Positions 25,383 through 34,693 of a DNA stretch of 50,253 nucleotides are shown here, one piece after another. The first letter of the stretch is position 1. Each line of letters opens with the position of its first letter. Made by a program: the position numbers and the translations under genes. The DNA lies in assembly GCF_018642165.1 (NCBI RefSeq), contig NZ_JAHHZM010000023.1, positions 1-50,253 on the forward strand, given 5' to 3'. The notes under the pieces were generated by a model that was not told the DNA's origin, ran no database searches, and saw only the letters and a program-made list of their open reading frames with translations. The DNA is from Echinicola shivajiensis (GTDB taxonomy: Bacteria; Bacteroidota; Bacteroidia; Cytophagales; Cyclobacteriaceae).

Positions 25383-27179
25383 ATGAATTTGTTGAAAAAA
25401 GCAATCTTTAAATACTTTAAGCACTTTAGCTATTTCTTTCAATACTTAAGATATAGAATTTTTGTGACCTTTATTTTAAATGTCTCTGTTGGATTATTGG
25501 ACGGTTTTGGCTTGGTAATGTTTTTGCCATTACTTAAGTTGAGTGATAAGGAAACGGCTTCCGAATCTTCGGATTTTGGTGGTCTTGATTTTTTGGTAAA
25601 TGGTTTGGAGGGTATTGGAATCAGTATGAATTTAAACAACGTGTTAGTTTTAATGTTCGTGTTTTTTGTACTGAAAGGAGTTGCACGGTTTATAGAATCA
25701 TACTATAAAACTATTGTACATAATTACTTTATTAAGTCCATACGTTTTCAGTTGATCGATGGATTGAGTGATATGGCATATAAAGCCTTTGTAAGTCAGG
25801 ATGCTGGAAGAATACAGAATACTCTTGCGGGAGAAGTCTCTCGAGTTTCTTCTGCCTATAGTGCTTATTTTATGACATTACAATGTAGTATAATGGTAAT
25901 AGTTTATAGTATTTTGGCTTTTATGGCCAATGCTCAATTTGCCATTTTGGTAATTGTTGGTGGAGGAATTGCAAATGGGGTATTTAATATTCTCAACAAA
26001 AAAACAAAAATTGCTTCAAGTCAAATATCAAACGAGGGTCATGTATACCAAGGATTATTGATGCAAAAGGTGAATTATTATAAATACCTAAAGGCAACAG
26101 GAAGTTCATATTTTTACGGGGAGAGGCTTAAGCGGTCTGTGGAAAATATTGAAAGTAGCAATAAAGCCATTGGCTTTTATAGTTCAGTCTTATATGCGGC
26201 GAAAGAACCATTAATTATTGGAGTGGTAGTAGGAATTATCTTTTTGCAAACTTCATTTTTTGGTCAAGGTATAGGAGTTATTTTGTTAAGTCTGATGTTT
26301 TTTTATAGAGCGTTATCATTTTTAATGAACCTTCAAGGATTCTGGAATAATTTTCTTTCCAATTCTGGAGCTTTAAATAATATGAAGAGCTTTATTAGTA
26401 GTTTAGATAGGAATAAAGAATTGGTCGGTAAGGAAGTATTTGATAAATTAAAACACGAGTTGCGACTTGAAAATGTTCATTTTCAATATGGGAAAAACGA
26501 AGTGGTCTCTGGAGTCAATATGACTATAAGGAAAAATGAAACAGTAGCTTTTGTGGGAGAAAGTGGTAGTGGGAAAACTACAATAGTTAACTTGATTGCA
26601 GGCTTAATGCCGGTTAATTCTGGAACAATATATATTGATGGTCATGATACTAGAGATTTAGATATTCGATCCTGGCAGAGGTGTATTGGCTATATAAGTC
26701 AAGAACCTGTTATTTTTTCTGGTAGTATATTCGATAATGTTACCTTTTGGGCAAGTAAGTCTTCTGAAAATAAGCAACGATTTTGGGAAGCTATGGAAAA
26801 AGCTTCTCTTTCTCATTTTGTAAGAGAATTGGAAAATCAAGAGGATACCCTATTAGGAAATAATGGGATATTGATCAGTGGTGGACAAAAACAACGTATT
26901 TCAATTGCCAGAGAATTATTTAAAGAAGTAGACATTTTGATTATGGATGAGGCAACATCTGCTTTGGATTCTGAAACAGAAAATCAAATTCAAAATAATA
27001 TTGATCAATTAAAGGGGCATTATACAATACTAATAGTAGCCCACCGCTTAGCGACAATAAAGCATGCTGATACCGTAGTTTTACTTTCAAAAGGTAAGAT
27101 AAGAGGATTTGGGAAATTTGAAGAATTAAATAATAAATCAAGAGAATTTAGTCGAATGGTTTCATTACAGAGGTTTTGA
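25383..27179 (+). CDS. ABC transporter, fused permease-ATPase (flippase type)
   Basis: A 598-residue half-transporter: about six membrane segments in residues 1-330 and an ATPase domain from about 350. Walker A GESGSGKTT is at 392-400, then a Q-loop in CIGYISQEPVIFSGSIFDNV, the signature LISGGQKQRISIARE, Walker B VDILIMDEATSALDSE and the H-loop VAHRLAT. This build is that of MsbA/PglK-type exporters, and as first gene of the glycosyltransferase cluster it most likely flips a lipid-linked glycan. No Wzx-type flippase is present in the window. Confidence 0.9.
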   Translation: MNLLKKAIFKYFKHFSYFFQYLRYRIFVTFILNVSVGLLDGFGLVMFLPLLKLSDKETASESSDFGGLDFLVNGLEGIGISMNLNNVLVLMFVFFVLKGVARFIESYYKTIVHNYFIKSIRFQLIDGLSDMAYKAFVSQDAGRIQNTLAGEVSRVSSAYSAYFMTLQCSIMVIVYSILAFMANAQFAILVIVGGGIANGVFNILNKKTKIASSQISNEGHVYQGLLMQKVNYYKYLKATGSSYFYGERLKRSVENIESSNKAIGFYSSVLYAAKEPLIIGVVVGIIFLQTSFFGQGIGVILLSLMFFYRALSFLMNLQGFWNNFLSNSGALNNMKSFISSLDRNKELVGKEVFDKLKHELRLENVHFQYGKNEVVSGVNMTIRKNETVAFVGESGSGKTTIVNLIAGLMPVNSGTIYIDGHDTRDLDIRSWQRCIGYISQEPVIFSGSIFDNVTFWASKSSENKQRFWEAMEKASLSHFVRELENQEDTLLGNNGILISGGQKQRISIARELFKEVDILIMDEATSALDSETENQIQNNIDQLKGHYTILIVAHRLATIKHADTVVLLSKGKIRGFGKFEELNNKSREFSRMVSLQRF

Positions 27180-27295
27180 AATATATGCTATTGGATACTA
27201 ATTTAGTTTTATTTGTAGACATTGTTAACTAAACTTTATTATGATCTATTTTGAAAATAGCGTGGTGCAGTTTTAGATAATTATATATTTTAAAT

Positions 27296-27949
27296 ATGAA
27301 AATTAAGATAATTAAGGTACTGGTTTGGGGAAAGCATTTATTGTTAAGAAAAAATAAATTTAATTCCTCGAATTATTGGGAAGAAAGATATAAAAAAGGA
27401 GGAAATTCTGGATCAGGTTCCTATGGTAATCTTGCTTTGTATAAAGCTGAAGTTTTAAATGAATTTGTAGAAGACAATAATATCAAAGATGTTATTGAGT
27501 TTGGGTGTGGAGATGGAAATCAATTAAGGTATTATTCCTTTCCGAAATATATTGGTTTTGATGTTTCTGATACAGCAATAGAAAAATGTGAATTATTTTT
27601 CAGTTTTGATAATGCAAAAAAATTTAAAAATATAAATGACTATAATTTTGAAAAAGCTGAACTGACAATATCAGTTGAAGTATTGTTTCATCTCATTGAG
27701 GATAATATTTATAATGAATATATGAATCGTTTGTTTGATTCATCTTTGAAATATGTTATTATTTTTTCATCCAACAAAAATGATAATTCTACTCCTATCC
27801 ATGTAAAACATAGAGTATTTACTGAATGGGTTATCGAAAATAAACCTTCATTTAAATTAATTAAAATTATAAAGAATAAATATGGAATAGAGAATGACCC
27901 TAATTATTCTTTTAGTGATTTTTATATCTTTAAAAAATTCTCGAATTAA
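27296..27949 (+). CDS. Class I SAM-dependent methyltransferase
   Basis: A 217-residue protein with motif I VIEFGCGDGNQLRYY, then YIGFDVSDTAIEKC (acidic residue binding the SAM ribose), and the later strand KAELTISVEVLFHLIED. This is the standard Rossmann methyltransferase layout. It may methylate a sugar or cap the glycan. The gene is very AT-rich, like its followers, and comes 116 bases after the exporter. Confidence 0.8.
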   Translation: MKIKIIKVLVWGKHLLLRKNKFNSSNYWEERYKKGGNSGSGSYGNLALYKAEVLNEFVEDNNIKDVIEFGCGDGNQLRYYSFPKYIGFDVSDTAIEKCELFFSFDNAKKFKNINDYNFEKAELTISVEVLFHLIEDNIYNEYMNRLFDSSLKYVIIFSSNKNDNSTPIHVKHRVFTEWVIENKPSFKLIKIIKNKYGIENDPNYSFSDFYIFKKFSN

Positions 27950-27977
27950 ATAGGGATGATATACATTATATGCATTT

Positions 27978-29225
27978 ATGAATAACAGGAGTCCCAAACG
28001 AATTGCATTTATAGTAGATACATTTCCTAGCGTTTCAGAAACTTTTATTTTGAATCAAATTATTTATTTGAGGAATAGAAATTATCATGTCGGAGTCTTT
28101 GCAAAAAATAAAGGTCAATTTCTTCATGAGGATTTAATTGAATCATCTTTAATAGACGAAATTCGGTATTATCAAAATATACCAAAAAAAACATATTATA
28201 GATTAAAAAAAATAATCCAATTCATAATTAATAATTATAGTTTATTACATTTTTTTAATCTTTTTAAATGTTTTAATTTTTTTAAAATAAAAAAGTCCTC
28301 AATTTCTTTATATTACCATACTCTCTATACATGTATTTACGAGCTTTATGATTATGATATTATTCATGCCCAATTTGGTCATAATGGTGCATTAATTTCT
28401 CAGTTTAAATCATTAGGGATTTTTCATGATATTCCATTGATAACTACTTTTCATGGATATGATATGATTTTAGGAAATATTAAATTTTATAATAAATTTT
28501 ATAAAAGCTTGTTTAAATATGGAGATTTATTCACTGTCAATTCTAAATATTCAATTGAAATATTAGAAAAAATTAAAGGTAATGTAGAAAGAGTAAAGTT
28601 GTTACCTATGGGGGTTAATACTGATTATTTTCACCCTAGTTACAATAAAAATAAAAATGATTTTATAAGAATTTTATTTGTTGGACGTCTAATAAAACTA
28701 AAAGGTGTTGATAATTTGTTATCGATAGTAACTGAATTATTGAATAAAAATATTCAAAACTTTGAATTATTAGTTGTTGGTGATGGACCTGAAAGGGACC
28801 GCATGGAAAAAGAAATTTTTAATAAAAAGTTGGGAAATACTGTAAAAATTCTTGGTGCTCAATCTCAATCAAAATTAATTGAGTTTTATAGTTTAAGTGA
28901 TGTTTTCCTTTTTCCCGGAATAATGGATCCAAATACCAATAGGGCAGAAACTCAAGGATTGGTTGTTCAAGAAGCCCAAGCTATGAAATTACCTGTTATT
29001 GTATCTAATGTAGGTGGAGTTAAATATGGGATGAAACATGGTGTTACTGGGTTTGTTATTGGAGAGATGAATATTTATGAATATGTAGAAACAATTGAAA
29101 AATTAATGAAGTCTCCGAATCTGAGAAGAAATATTGGGGAAAAAGGACGGGAGTTTGTTTGTGACAAATTTGATATAAAAGTATTGGGAGAAAAATTGGA
29201 GAAATTATATAAATCAGTATACTAG
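27978..29225 (+). CDS. Glycosyltransferase, GT4-like
   Basis: A 415-residue GT-B protein. The N-domain opens KRIAFIVDTFPSVSETFILN; DIIHAQFGHNGA is the acceptor-side loop. The C-domain has ILFVGRLIKLKGVDNLL, LLVVGDGPERDRMEKE, and QGLVVQEAQAMKLPVIVSNV, the E-x7-E-type nucleotide-sugar site. It is 28 bases after the methyltransferase. The sugar cannot be named from sequence. AT content is among the highest in the window. Confidence 0.9.
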   Translation: MNNRSPKRIAFIVDTFPSVSETFILNQIIYLRNRNYHVGVFAKNKGQFLHEDLIESSLIDEIRYYQNIPKKTYYRLKKIIQFIINNYSLLHFFNLFKCFNFFKIKKSSISLYYHTLYTCIYELYDYDIIHAQFGHNGALISQFKSLGIFHDIPLITTFHGYDMILGNIKFYNKFYKSLFKYGDLFTVNSKYSIEILEKIKGNVERVKLLPMGVNTDYFHPSYNKNKNDFIRILFVGRLIKLKGVDNLLSIVTELLNKNIQNFELLVVGDGPERDRMEKEIFNKKLGNTVKILGAQSQSKLIEFYSLSDVFLFPGIMDPNTNRAETQGLVVQEAQAMKLPVIVSNVGGVKYGMKHGVTGFVIGEMNIYEYVETIEKLMKSPNLRRNIGEKGREFVCDKFDIKVLGEKLEKLYKSVY

Positions 29226-29239
29226 AAGATTTTAAAAAA

Positions 29240-30145
29240 TTGTCAAAAAAAAATATATTTTCCATTTTAATTCCCAATTATAATAAATTTCAATTTTTGA
29301 AAGCGACTTTGGATTCTGTTTTGAACCAAACCTATTCTAATTGGGAATGTATTATTGTAGATGATCATAGTACGGATGCTTCTTGGGAAATTATAGAGGA
29401 ATATGGAGAAAAAGATAAAAGATTTAAGATTTACAAAAGGCCAGAAAATCGAAAAAAAGGAGCTAATTCGGCAAGAAATTACGCCATAGAAATTTCCAAA
29501 GGCGAATATATAGCATTTTTAGACTCAGATGACATTTGGAAGCCAACAAGACTTGAAAAAGTTTTGGGTTTTATAAATAATGGCAATCATTATTGCATTT
29601 TTAGTGGAGCTTTAATTCACAAAATTAATAGCTCAAAAAAAATCTCATCTCGTGATATTAAACCAAATGAATCTGCATTTGACTTTATTTTAAGTGATGA
29701 CGTTTTTTGTCAAACTTCAAGTTTAGTGATTCATTATACAATTGTGAATAAAGTCAATTTTGATGAGGAGATGATGAGGCATCAAGATTATGATTTTTTT
29801 ATTAGGGTAAATGAAGTTTATCCTTGGAAATATTTTGAAAACTATGATGTTATTGTCAATTGGACCAGAGATAATATTCAAAAAATCAATTATTATAATT
29901 GTATACCATTTTATGTAAAGCACTGGAAGAAAAGTAAGAATAAAAAAATTAGGTATAAATATATTATTAGGATAACCTCATCCTCGGTTAGAGGAAATTT
30001 CAAATATAATTTAGCTTCCTATTACAGGAATGTTTTGAAGAATGAAGGATATCAGTTTTCATTCAAAGAATATATATTGTTTTATACTCCATTTGTTTTT
30101 TCTCTTTTATCAAAGTTTAAATGGTTTATAAAAGGTTTTTTTTGA
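29240..30145 (+). CDS. Glycosyltransferase family 2
   Basis: A 301-residue GT-A protein starting at TTG (TTG TCA AAA AAA, MSKKNIFSILIPNYNKFQ); there is no in-frame ATG near. It has the GT2 opening SILIPNYNKFQFLKATLDSV, NWECIIVDDHSTDASWE, GANSARNYAIEISKGEYIAF and the DxD-type LDSDDIWKP. It lies 14 bases after the GT4 gene. Confidence 0.88.
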   Translation: MSKKNIFSILIPNYNKFQFLKATLDSVLNQTYSNWECIIVDDHSTDASWEIIEEYGEKDKRFKIYKRPENRKKGANSARNYAIEISKGEYIAFLDSDDIWKPTRLEKVLGFINNGNHYCIFSGALIHKINSSKKISSRDIKPNESAFDFILSDDVFCQTSSLVIHYTIVNKVNFDEEMMRHQDYDFFIRVNEVYPWKYFENYDVIVNWTRDNIQKINYYNCIPFYVKHWKKSKNKKIRYKYIIRITSSSVRGNFKYNLASYYRNVLKNEGYQFSFKEYILFYTPFVFSLLSKFKWFIKGFF

Positions 30146-30188
30146 TAGCAGACTAAAGGATCAAATAATTGCTTTGTAATATTGAATT

Positions 30189-31112
30189 ATGGTTAGATTA
30201 AAATCAAATTATCATAAGTTTATAGAAGACTTTAATTCATCAAATGATAGGTTAATTTTATTGTCTACTTATTTTACATCTAAGTTGGATCCAATGAGAG
30301 GACTTCAACAAACAAATGATAATTTTGAGTATTTTAGACAATGGTATGAAAGTGTAGATGAATTAGGATTGAAAGCGGTGATTTTTTGTGATACTATTTC
30401 AGAAGAATTTAAAAAGAGATATGAAACTGATAAAATTTCTTTTTTACGATGTCAATTGGGACCTCATTCATTAAATGATGAAAGGTTTTTTATTTTTTAT
30501 GAGTTTATACAAAATTTGAAGGATGATATTTTCGTAGTCTCCACGGATATAAATGATGTAATTATCAATAAAAATCCTTTAGATTTATTAGAATCTCAGC
30601 CGGATAAATTATTTGTAGGGAGAGGCCATAGAAAAACATGGAAGAATGGAGGGTGGCTACTGGATGCCTTATTAAATTTTAATCTAAAGCACAAAGAAAG
30701 GACTCCAGTTAGTTTTTTTAATTATCCTGTTTTAACTCCAGGGACTTTAGCAGGGAAGAAAGTCATTATTAAAAAAATCTACAAAGAAATGATTGATCTC
30801 TTTTCATCTCTTGGAGATGATGGGAATTATGATATGCAGGTATTCAATTATATTATGCTAAAGTCTTATTATAAACAGCAATCAAATTGGGATAATATTA
30901 TTCCATTTAAGATTGCTCATAAATATTACAGTTTGATTTATAAGCTTTCAAGAAAGCTTGAAAAGGAATATAAGAGCTATAAATATGATCTGGTGACTCC
31001 AGAGGAGGGGATTTGTACAAATGATCTGATATATGCAGGTTTCCCATTTGTAAGTATGGTGGGAAAATATGAAAAAAAGGGAGTTTCAAAGGCTTACCTA
31101 ATTCATAAGTAA
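30189..31112 (+). CDS. Glycosyltransferase-like protein, unassigned family
   Basis: A 307-residue protein. IFVVSTDINDVIINKNPLDL resembles the DxD motif strand of GT-A enzymes of the TDSRDVxFxxDP kind, and FFNYPVLTPGTLAGKK with DDGNYDMQVFNYIM resembles the later acceptor and ribose contacts. I therefore call it glycosyltransferase-like, though the family is not clear. It sits between a GT2 gene and a transferase of the LbH type in the same operon. Confidence 0.6.
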   Translation: MVRLKSNYHKFIEDFNSSNDRLILLSTYFTSKLDPMRGLQQTNDNFEYFRQWYESVDELGLKAVIFCDTISEEFKKRYETDKISFLRCQLGPHSLNDERFFIFYEFIQNLKDDIFVVSTDINDVIINKNPLDLLESQPDKLFVGRGHRKTWKNGGWLLDALLNFNLKHKERTPVSFFNYPVLTPGTLAGKKVIIKKIYKEMIDLFSSLGDDGNYDMQVFNYIMLKSYYKQQSNWDNIIPFKIAHKYYSLIYKLSRKLEKEYKSYKYDLVTPEEGICTNDLIYAGFPFVSMVGKYEKKGVSKAYLIHK

Positions 31113-31123
31113 ATAATGAGGCA

Positions 31124-31708
31124 ATGATTCAATCCAAGGTAGATTATTTAACCTATTTGGAAAGGGATTTGTTTTCAAAATTTGGGGTTAAGAAGTTATC
31201 TATTAAAAGAAAACTCAAACTTTTTTTTTACCGCGACTGGGTATGGGAATTTCAGAAAAGCTTAAGGCGGTTAGAGTATGTTTACAATTGTAGAAATGGT
31301 ATTTATAGAAAGCTAAGCCTTCCCTTAGTATTTCTTAGGTATAAGCGTTTATCAGTGAAATTAGGCTTTACCATTCCTATAAATACTTTTGGACCTGGAT
31401 TGGCAATTGTTCATCAAGGAACTATCATTGTAAATTCAGGAGTAAGGGTGGGGGCGAATTGTCGTATTCATACCTGTGTAAATATTGGGACTCAAGCAGG
31501 ATATGCGAGTAAGTGCCCTATTATTGGTGATAATTGCTATATTGGACCAGGAGCTAAACTTTTTGGAGACATCAAAATTGCCAGCAATATTGCTATTGGA
31601 GCTAATGCTGTAGTTAATAAATCCTTTCTAGAGGAAGGAGTTATTATTGCAGGGGTTCCTGCAAAAGTAATAGGAAAATCTGATACTAAGAACTTTAATA
31701 GAAAATGA
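31124..31708 (+). CDS. Serine-acetyltransferase-like LbH protein
   Basis: A 194-residue protein with a helical N-terminus (YLERDLFSKFGVKKLSIKRK) and a left-handed beta helix from about residue 95: GPGLAIVHQGTIIVNSGVRV, GANCRIHTCVNIGTQAG, IGDNCYIGPGAKLFGDIKIA, GANAVVNKSF and the closing GVPAKVIGK. The conserved His in IVHQG and the following repeats match the CysE/serine-acetyltransferase group. In this cluster it more likely acetylates a sugar or residue of the glycan. Its stop overlaps the next start (ATGA). Confidence 0.85.
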   Translation: MIQSKVDYLTYLERDLFSKFGVKKLSIKRKLKLFFYRDWVWEFQKSLRRLEYVYNCRNGIYRKLSLPLVFLRYKRLSVKLGFTIPINTFGPGLAIVHQGTIIVNSGVRVGANCRIHTCVNIGTQAGYASKCPIIGDNCYIGPGAKLFGDIKIASNIAIGANAVVNKSFLEEGVIIAGVPAKVIGKSDTKNFNRK

Positions 31709-32661
31709 CGACTCCATTAGTATCCGTAATTATTCCAATATATAATAAAGTAAAGTTTGTAACAGCATGTTTAAAATCTGTTGAACAGCAAACTTATACC
31801 AATTTAGAAATTATCATCATTGATGATGGTTCAAATGATGGTTCAAGGGACTTAATCAATAAATTTGCCGAAACTACCTCTAGAAAAGTCTTTGTATTCC
31901 GTCAAAAAAATAACGGAGCTTGTCATGCAAGGAATTTGGGTATTGAAAAATGTAAAGGAAAGTATATCCAGTTTTTAGATGCTGATGATCTTCTGGATTC
32001 AAAAAAAATTGAATCCCAAGTTAGGGAATTGGAAAAAGAAGGTGAAGCTGTTTTGGCATTTGGACAATGGACATATTTCAATATCGCCATAGGGGATTTA
32101 GGCGATCAGTATTTATCAATTTATAAAAACTATGAAAGTCCGAAATCCTTATTGATTGAGATGTGGTCAAAACAATTTATGATAGCTCCATTTTCTTGGT
32201 TAACACGCAAATCACTAGTGAATAAAGTAGGAGAATGGGATGAGTCTCTGAAAATCAATCAAGACGGAGAATATTTTGCTAGGGTAATTGATGCCTCAAA
32301 TAAAATTATTTATACACCAGCAGCTAAAGGTTATTATAGAAAACCTACCTCAAATAATATAAGTACAAAAAAAAATAAAGCTACTGCTTATTCTCTGTAC
32401 AAAACATTTACTCTTTATGAAGAGCTCGTTGAGGATTTAAAAGGGTATGATGCAACTGTAATTGCGCTTTTAAAGAATTATGAGCATTATATTTACAGAA
32501 TGAATCAAGTTGCTCCTGAATTATGTGAAAAGGCTTTTTTAAGAATTAAGAAATTAAAAGGAAATAAATTTCCATATACAGCATCTCAATCAAAGCTTTT
32601 ATTTTTAGCCCAATTTATAGGCTTGGGAACAGCCTTAAAACTTAAGGCAATTTTTAGTTAA
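31705..32661 (+). CDS. Glycosyltransferase family 2
   Basis: A 318-residue GT2: VSVIIPIYNKVKFVTACLKS, NLEIIIIDDGSNDGSRDL, GACHARNLGIEKCKGKYIQF and the LDADDLLDS metal site. Later come WDESLKINQDGEYFARVID and the tail FIGLGTALKLKAIFS. It starts inside the stop of the acetyltransferase gene (ATGA) and closely resembles the GT2 at 33612 over its whole length, so one is probably a duplicate of the other. Confidence 0.9.
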   Translation: MTTPLVSVIIPIYNKVKFVTACLKSVEQQTYTNLEIIIIDDGSNDGSRDLINKFAETTSRKVFVFRQKNNGACHARNLGIEKCKGKYIQFLDADDLLDSKKIESQVRELEKEGEAVLAFGQWTYFNIAIGDLGDQYLSIYKNYESPKSLLIEMWSKQFMIAPFSWLTRKSLVNKVGEWDESLKINQDGEYFARVIDASNKIIYTPAAKGYYRKPTSNNISTKKNKATAYSLYKTFTLYEELVEDLKGYDATVIALLKNYEHYIYRMNQVAPELCEKAFLRIKKLKGNKFPYTASQSKLLFLAQFIGLGTALKLKAIFS

Positions 32662-32665
32662 TTTA

Positions 32666-33532
32666 ATGATTTCTGTAATTATTCCAGTTTATAAAGACAT
32701 CCAAGGACTTAGGAAGGTGCTTAAAGCTTTGGATGAACAAAGTTTGAGTAATCAGTATTATGAAGTCTTGGTAGTAAATAATGATCAGGAAGAAATAGAT
32801 GGTTTAGATTTAGAGGTTGATTATTCATTGACTTGGTTGAAAGAAGTTATTCCAGGTTCTTACATTGCAAGAAATAAAGGAATTCAATCCGCTAAGGGGA
32901 ATGTTTTGGCCTTTACAGATGCGGATTGTATTCCTGATGAAAATTGGCTATTAAATGCCAACAAATATTTTGACAGAGAAATAAATAGGGAAATAGGGAT
33001 TCTCACTGGCCCTGTACCTTTATTTTTTAAAGATTCAAATTCCTTGTCTCCAACAGAAGTCTATGAGAAATATACGGGCTTTACCACTCAAGCATATGCT
33101 AGAGAAGGTCATGCCATTACCGCCAACTGGTTTTCCTATAAAGATGTGATCGAGGAATTTGGAGGTTTTAATGAGTCATTAAAATCAAATGGAGATTCGG
33201 ATTTATCAGGAAAAATCAGTGCTAAATATAAAATTGTATATAAGGAGGATATTATAGTAAATCATCCTGCTAGGTACCATACAAGGGACTTGGTAAATAA
33301 ATATAGAAGATTATTGGGTGGTGCATATACGAGAAGATTTAATGGTAAGACATGGCCTTATACAGCTCATGTTTTGAATTTTATTTTAAGGAGGTATAGA
33401 TTCTCATTGAAGAAATTCTTTACAGTTCCTATTCACGAATCCTGGGCTATTTTCAAAGTTTGTAATGCGATCAATTGGGGAGCAGTTCAAGAATATTTTA
33501 GTTTGATTAGAGGTGGCGAGACGAAGAGGTAG
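32666..33532 (+). CDS. Glycosyltransferase family 2
   Basis: A 288-residue GT2 with ISVIIPVYKDIQGLRKVLKA, YEVLVVNNDQEE, GSYIARNKGIQSAKGNVLAF and TDADCIPDENWL. The later GGFNESLKSNGDSDLSGKIS is the acceptor-site ED-like motif. It lies four bases after the previous GT2 stop. It belongs to the group that carries TDADC rather than LDADD. Confidence 0.9.
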   Translation: MISVIIPVYKDIQGLRKVLKALDEQSLSNQYYEVLVVNNDQEEIDGLDLEVDYSLTWLKEVIPGSYIARNKGIQSAKGNVLAFTDADCIPDENWLLNANKYFDREINREIGILTGPVPLFFKDSNSLSPTEVYEKYTGFTTQAYAREGHAITANWFSYKDVIEEFGGFNESLKSNGDSDLSGKISAKYKIVYKEDIIVNHPARYHTRDLVNKYRRLLGGAYTRRFNGKTWPYTAHVLNFILRRYRFSLKKFFTVPIHESWAIFKVCNAINWGAVQEYFSLIRGGETKR

Positions 33533-33611
33533 GGATGGCATTTCCCCATAAAGAGCCTGTCCCGGTACCGGGAGGGCTAGGGGGTGAGCCAAGGCAAGCA
33601 ATGACGTAAAT
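33533..33611. repeat. Short repeat fragment between GT2 genes
   Basis: It contains GAGCCTGTCCCGGTACCGGG, GGGCTAGGGGGTGAGC and a GGCAAGCAATGACG piece, which look like fragments of dispersed repeats seen elsewhere. No gene. Confidence 0.4.
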
Positions 33612-34562
33612 ATGAATCCATTAGTTTCCATTATCATCCCAGTCTATAATAAAGTAGCTTATGTGACAGAGACCATAGAAGCTGCCTTAGAGCAAACTTA
33701 TCCCCATACAGAGATCATCTTGATCAATGACGGATCCACGGATAAATCTTTGGATATTTTAAAACAGTATCAAAACAAGTATCCTGAAAAGATTATTCTT
33801 ATTGATCAAAAGAATCAAGGGGTTTCGGTTGCTACAAATAGAGGTATCAAGGAAGCCAAGGGAGAATATATTCAGTTTTTGGATGCGGATGATTTGATAT
33901 CGTCAGACAAAATTCAAAATCAAGTAGGCTTATTGGAGGATGAAGAAGAAGGAATAATTGCTTCCTGCGAATGGTTGATGTTTAGGGATAATAAAGCTGA
34001 TAATTTTCCTATTCCGTATGGGGTGTTTCAGGATTTTGACAGTGGTATAGATTTATTACTACAGTTTTGGAACAAACAGGAAATGCACCAACCAGCAGTA
34101 TATTTAACCCATAGGGATTGGATAGAACAAGCAGGCCCATGGGATGAATCTTTATCTATTAATCAGGATGGAGAGTTCTTTTGCAGGGTCTTACTGAAGG
34201 CTGGAAAAGTCAAATATGAGCAGCAAGGAAAGGTCTATTACCGTACACCTGGGGAGACAAACGTATCGCAACAAAAAAGTAGAAAGGCCTGGTCATCTTT
34301 ATTGGAATCATATCAATGTTACCAAAGAGAGGTACTGCAAGTAGAGGATTCCTTAAGGGTAAGAAAGGCACTTAATAAAGTATACCAAAAATTTATCTAT
34401 GATGTTTTCCCTAAGCATTCAGATTTAATTGCTAAAGCTGAAAACCATATTCAGAAATTGGGGATCTCAGAAAGGACCTATATAGGCGGCCCAAAATTCC
34501 AAACCTTATCCAAATACCTGGGCTTTAAAAATGCCTTAAGACTGAAGCGATGGATAAGTTAA
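33612..34562 (+). CDS. Glycosyltransferase family 2
   Basis: A 316-residue GT2: VSIIIPVYNKVAYVTETIEA, TEIILINDGSTDKSLDIL, GVSVATNRGIKEAKGEYIQF and LDADDLISS. It has WDESLSINQDGEFFCRVL and the tail YLGFKNALRLKRWIS, matching the same points of the GT2 at 31705. Its stop is directly followed by a MITE-like element. The GC content is higher than in the genes before 31 kb. Confidence 0.9.
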   Translation: MNPLVSIIIPVYNKVAYVTETIEAALEQTYPHTEIILINDGSTDKSLDILKQYQNKYPEKIILIDQKNQGVSVATNRGIKEAKGEYIQFLDADDLISSDKIQNQVGLLEDEEEGIIASCEWLMFRDNKADNFPIPYGVFQDFDSGIDLLLQFWNKQEMHQPAVYLTHRDWIEQAGPWDESLSINQDGEFFCRVLLKAGKVKYEQQGKVYYRTPGETNVSQQKSRKAWSSLLESYQCYQREVLQVEDSLRVRKALNKVYQKFIYDVFPKHSDLIAKAENHIQKLGISERTYIGGPKFQTLSKYLGFKNALRLKRWIS

Positions 34563-34681
34563 ATACCCCCTAAATCCCTCCCGAATCAAGTTCGGGACAG
34601 GCTCTGAAGAGAGACCTATTGATTTCGTTTACGATTATGGTTCCTCACCATAAAGGGGGAGGTTAGGAGGGGGTAAATCAG
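34563..34681. repeat. MITE-like element between GT2 genes
   Basis: The left end AATACCCCCTAAATCCCTCC is inverted with the right end GGGGGAGGTTAGGAGGGGGT; the interior carries GATTTCGTTTACGATTATGG and TTCCTCACC, as in 9341-9487. It begins at the first base after a GT2 stop codon. Confidence 0.65.
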
Positions 34682-34693
34682 AGACAAAGACAG

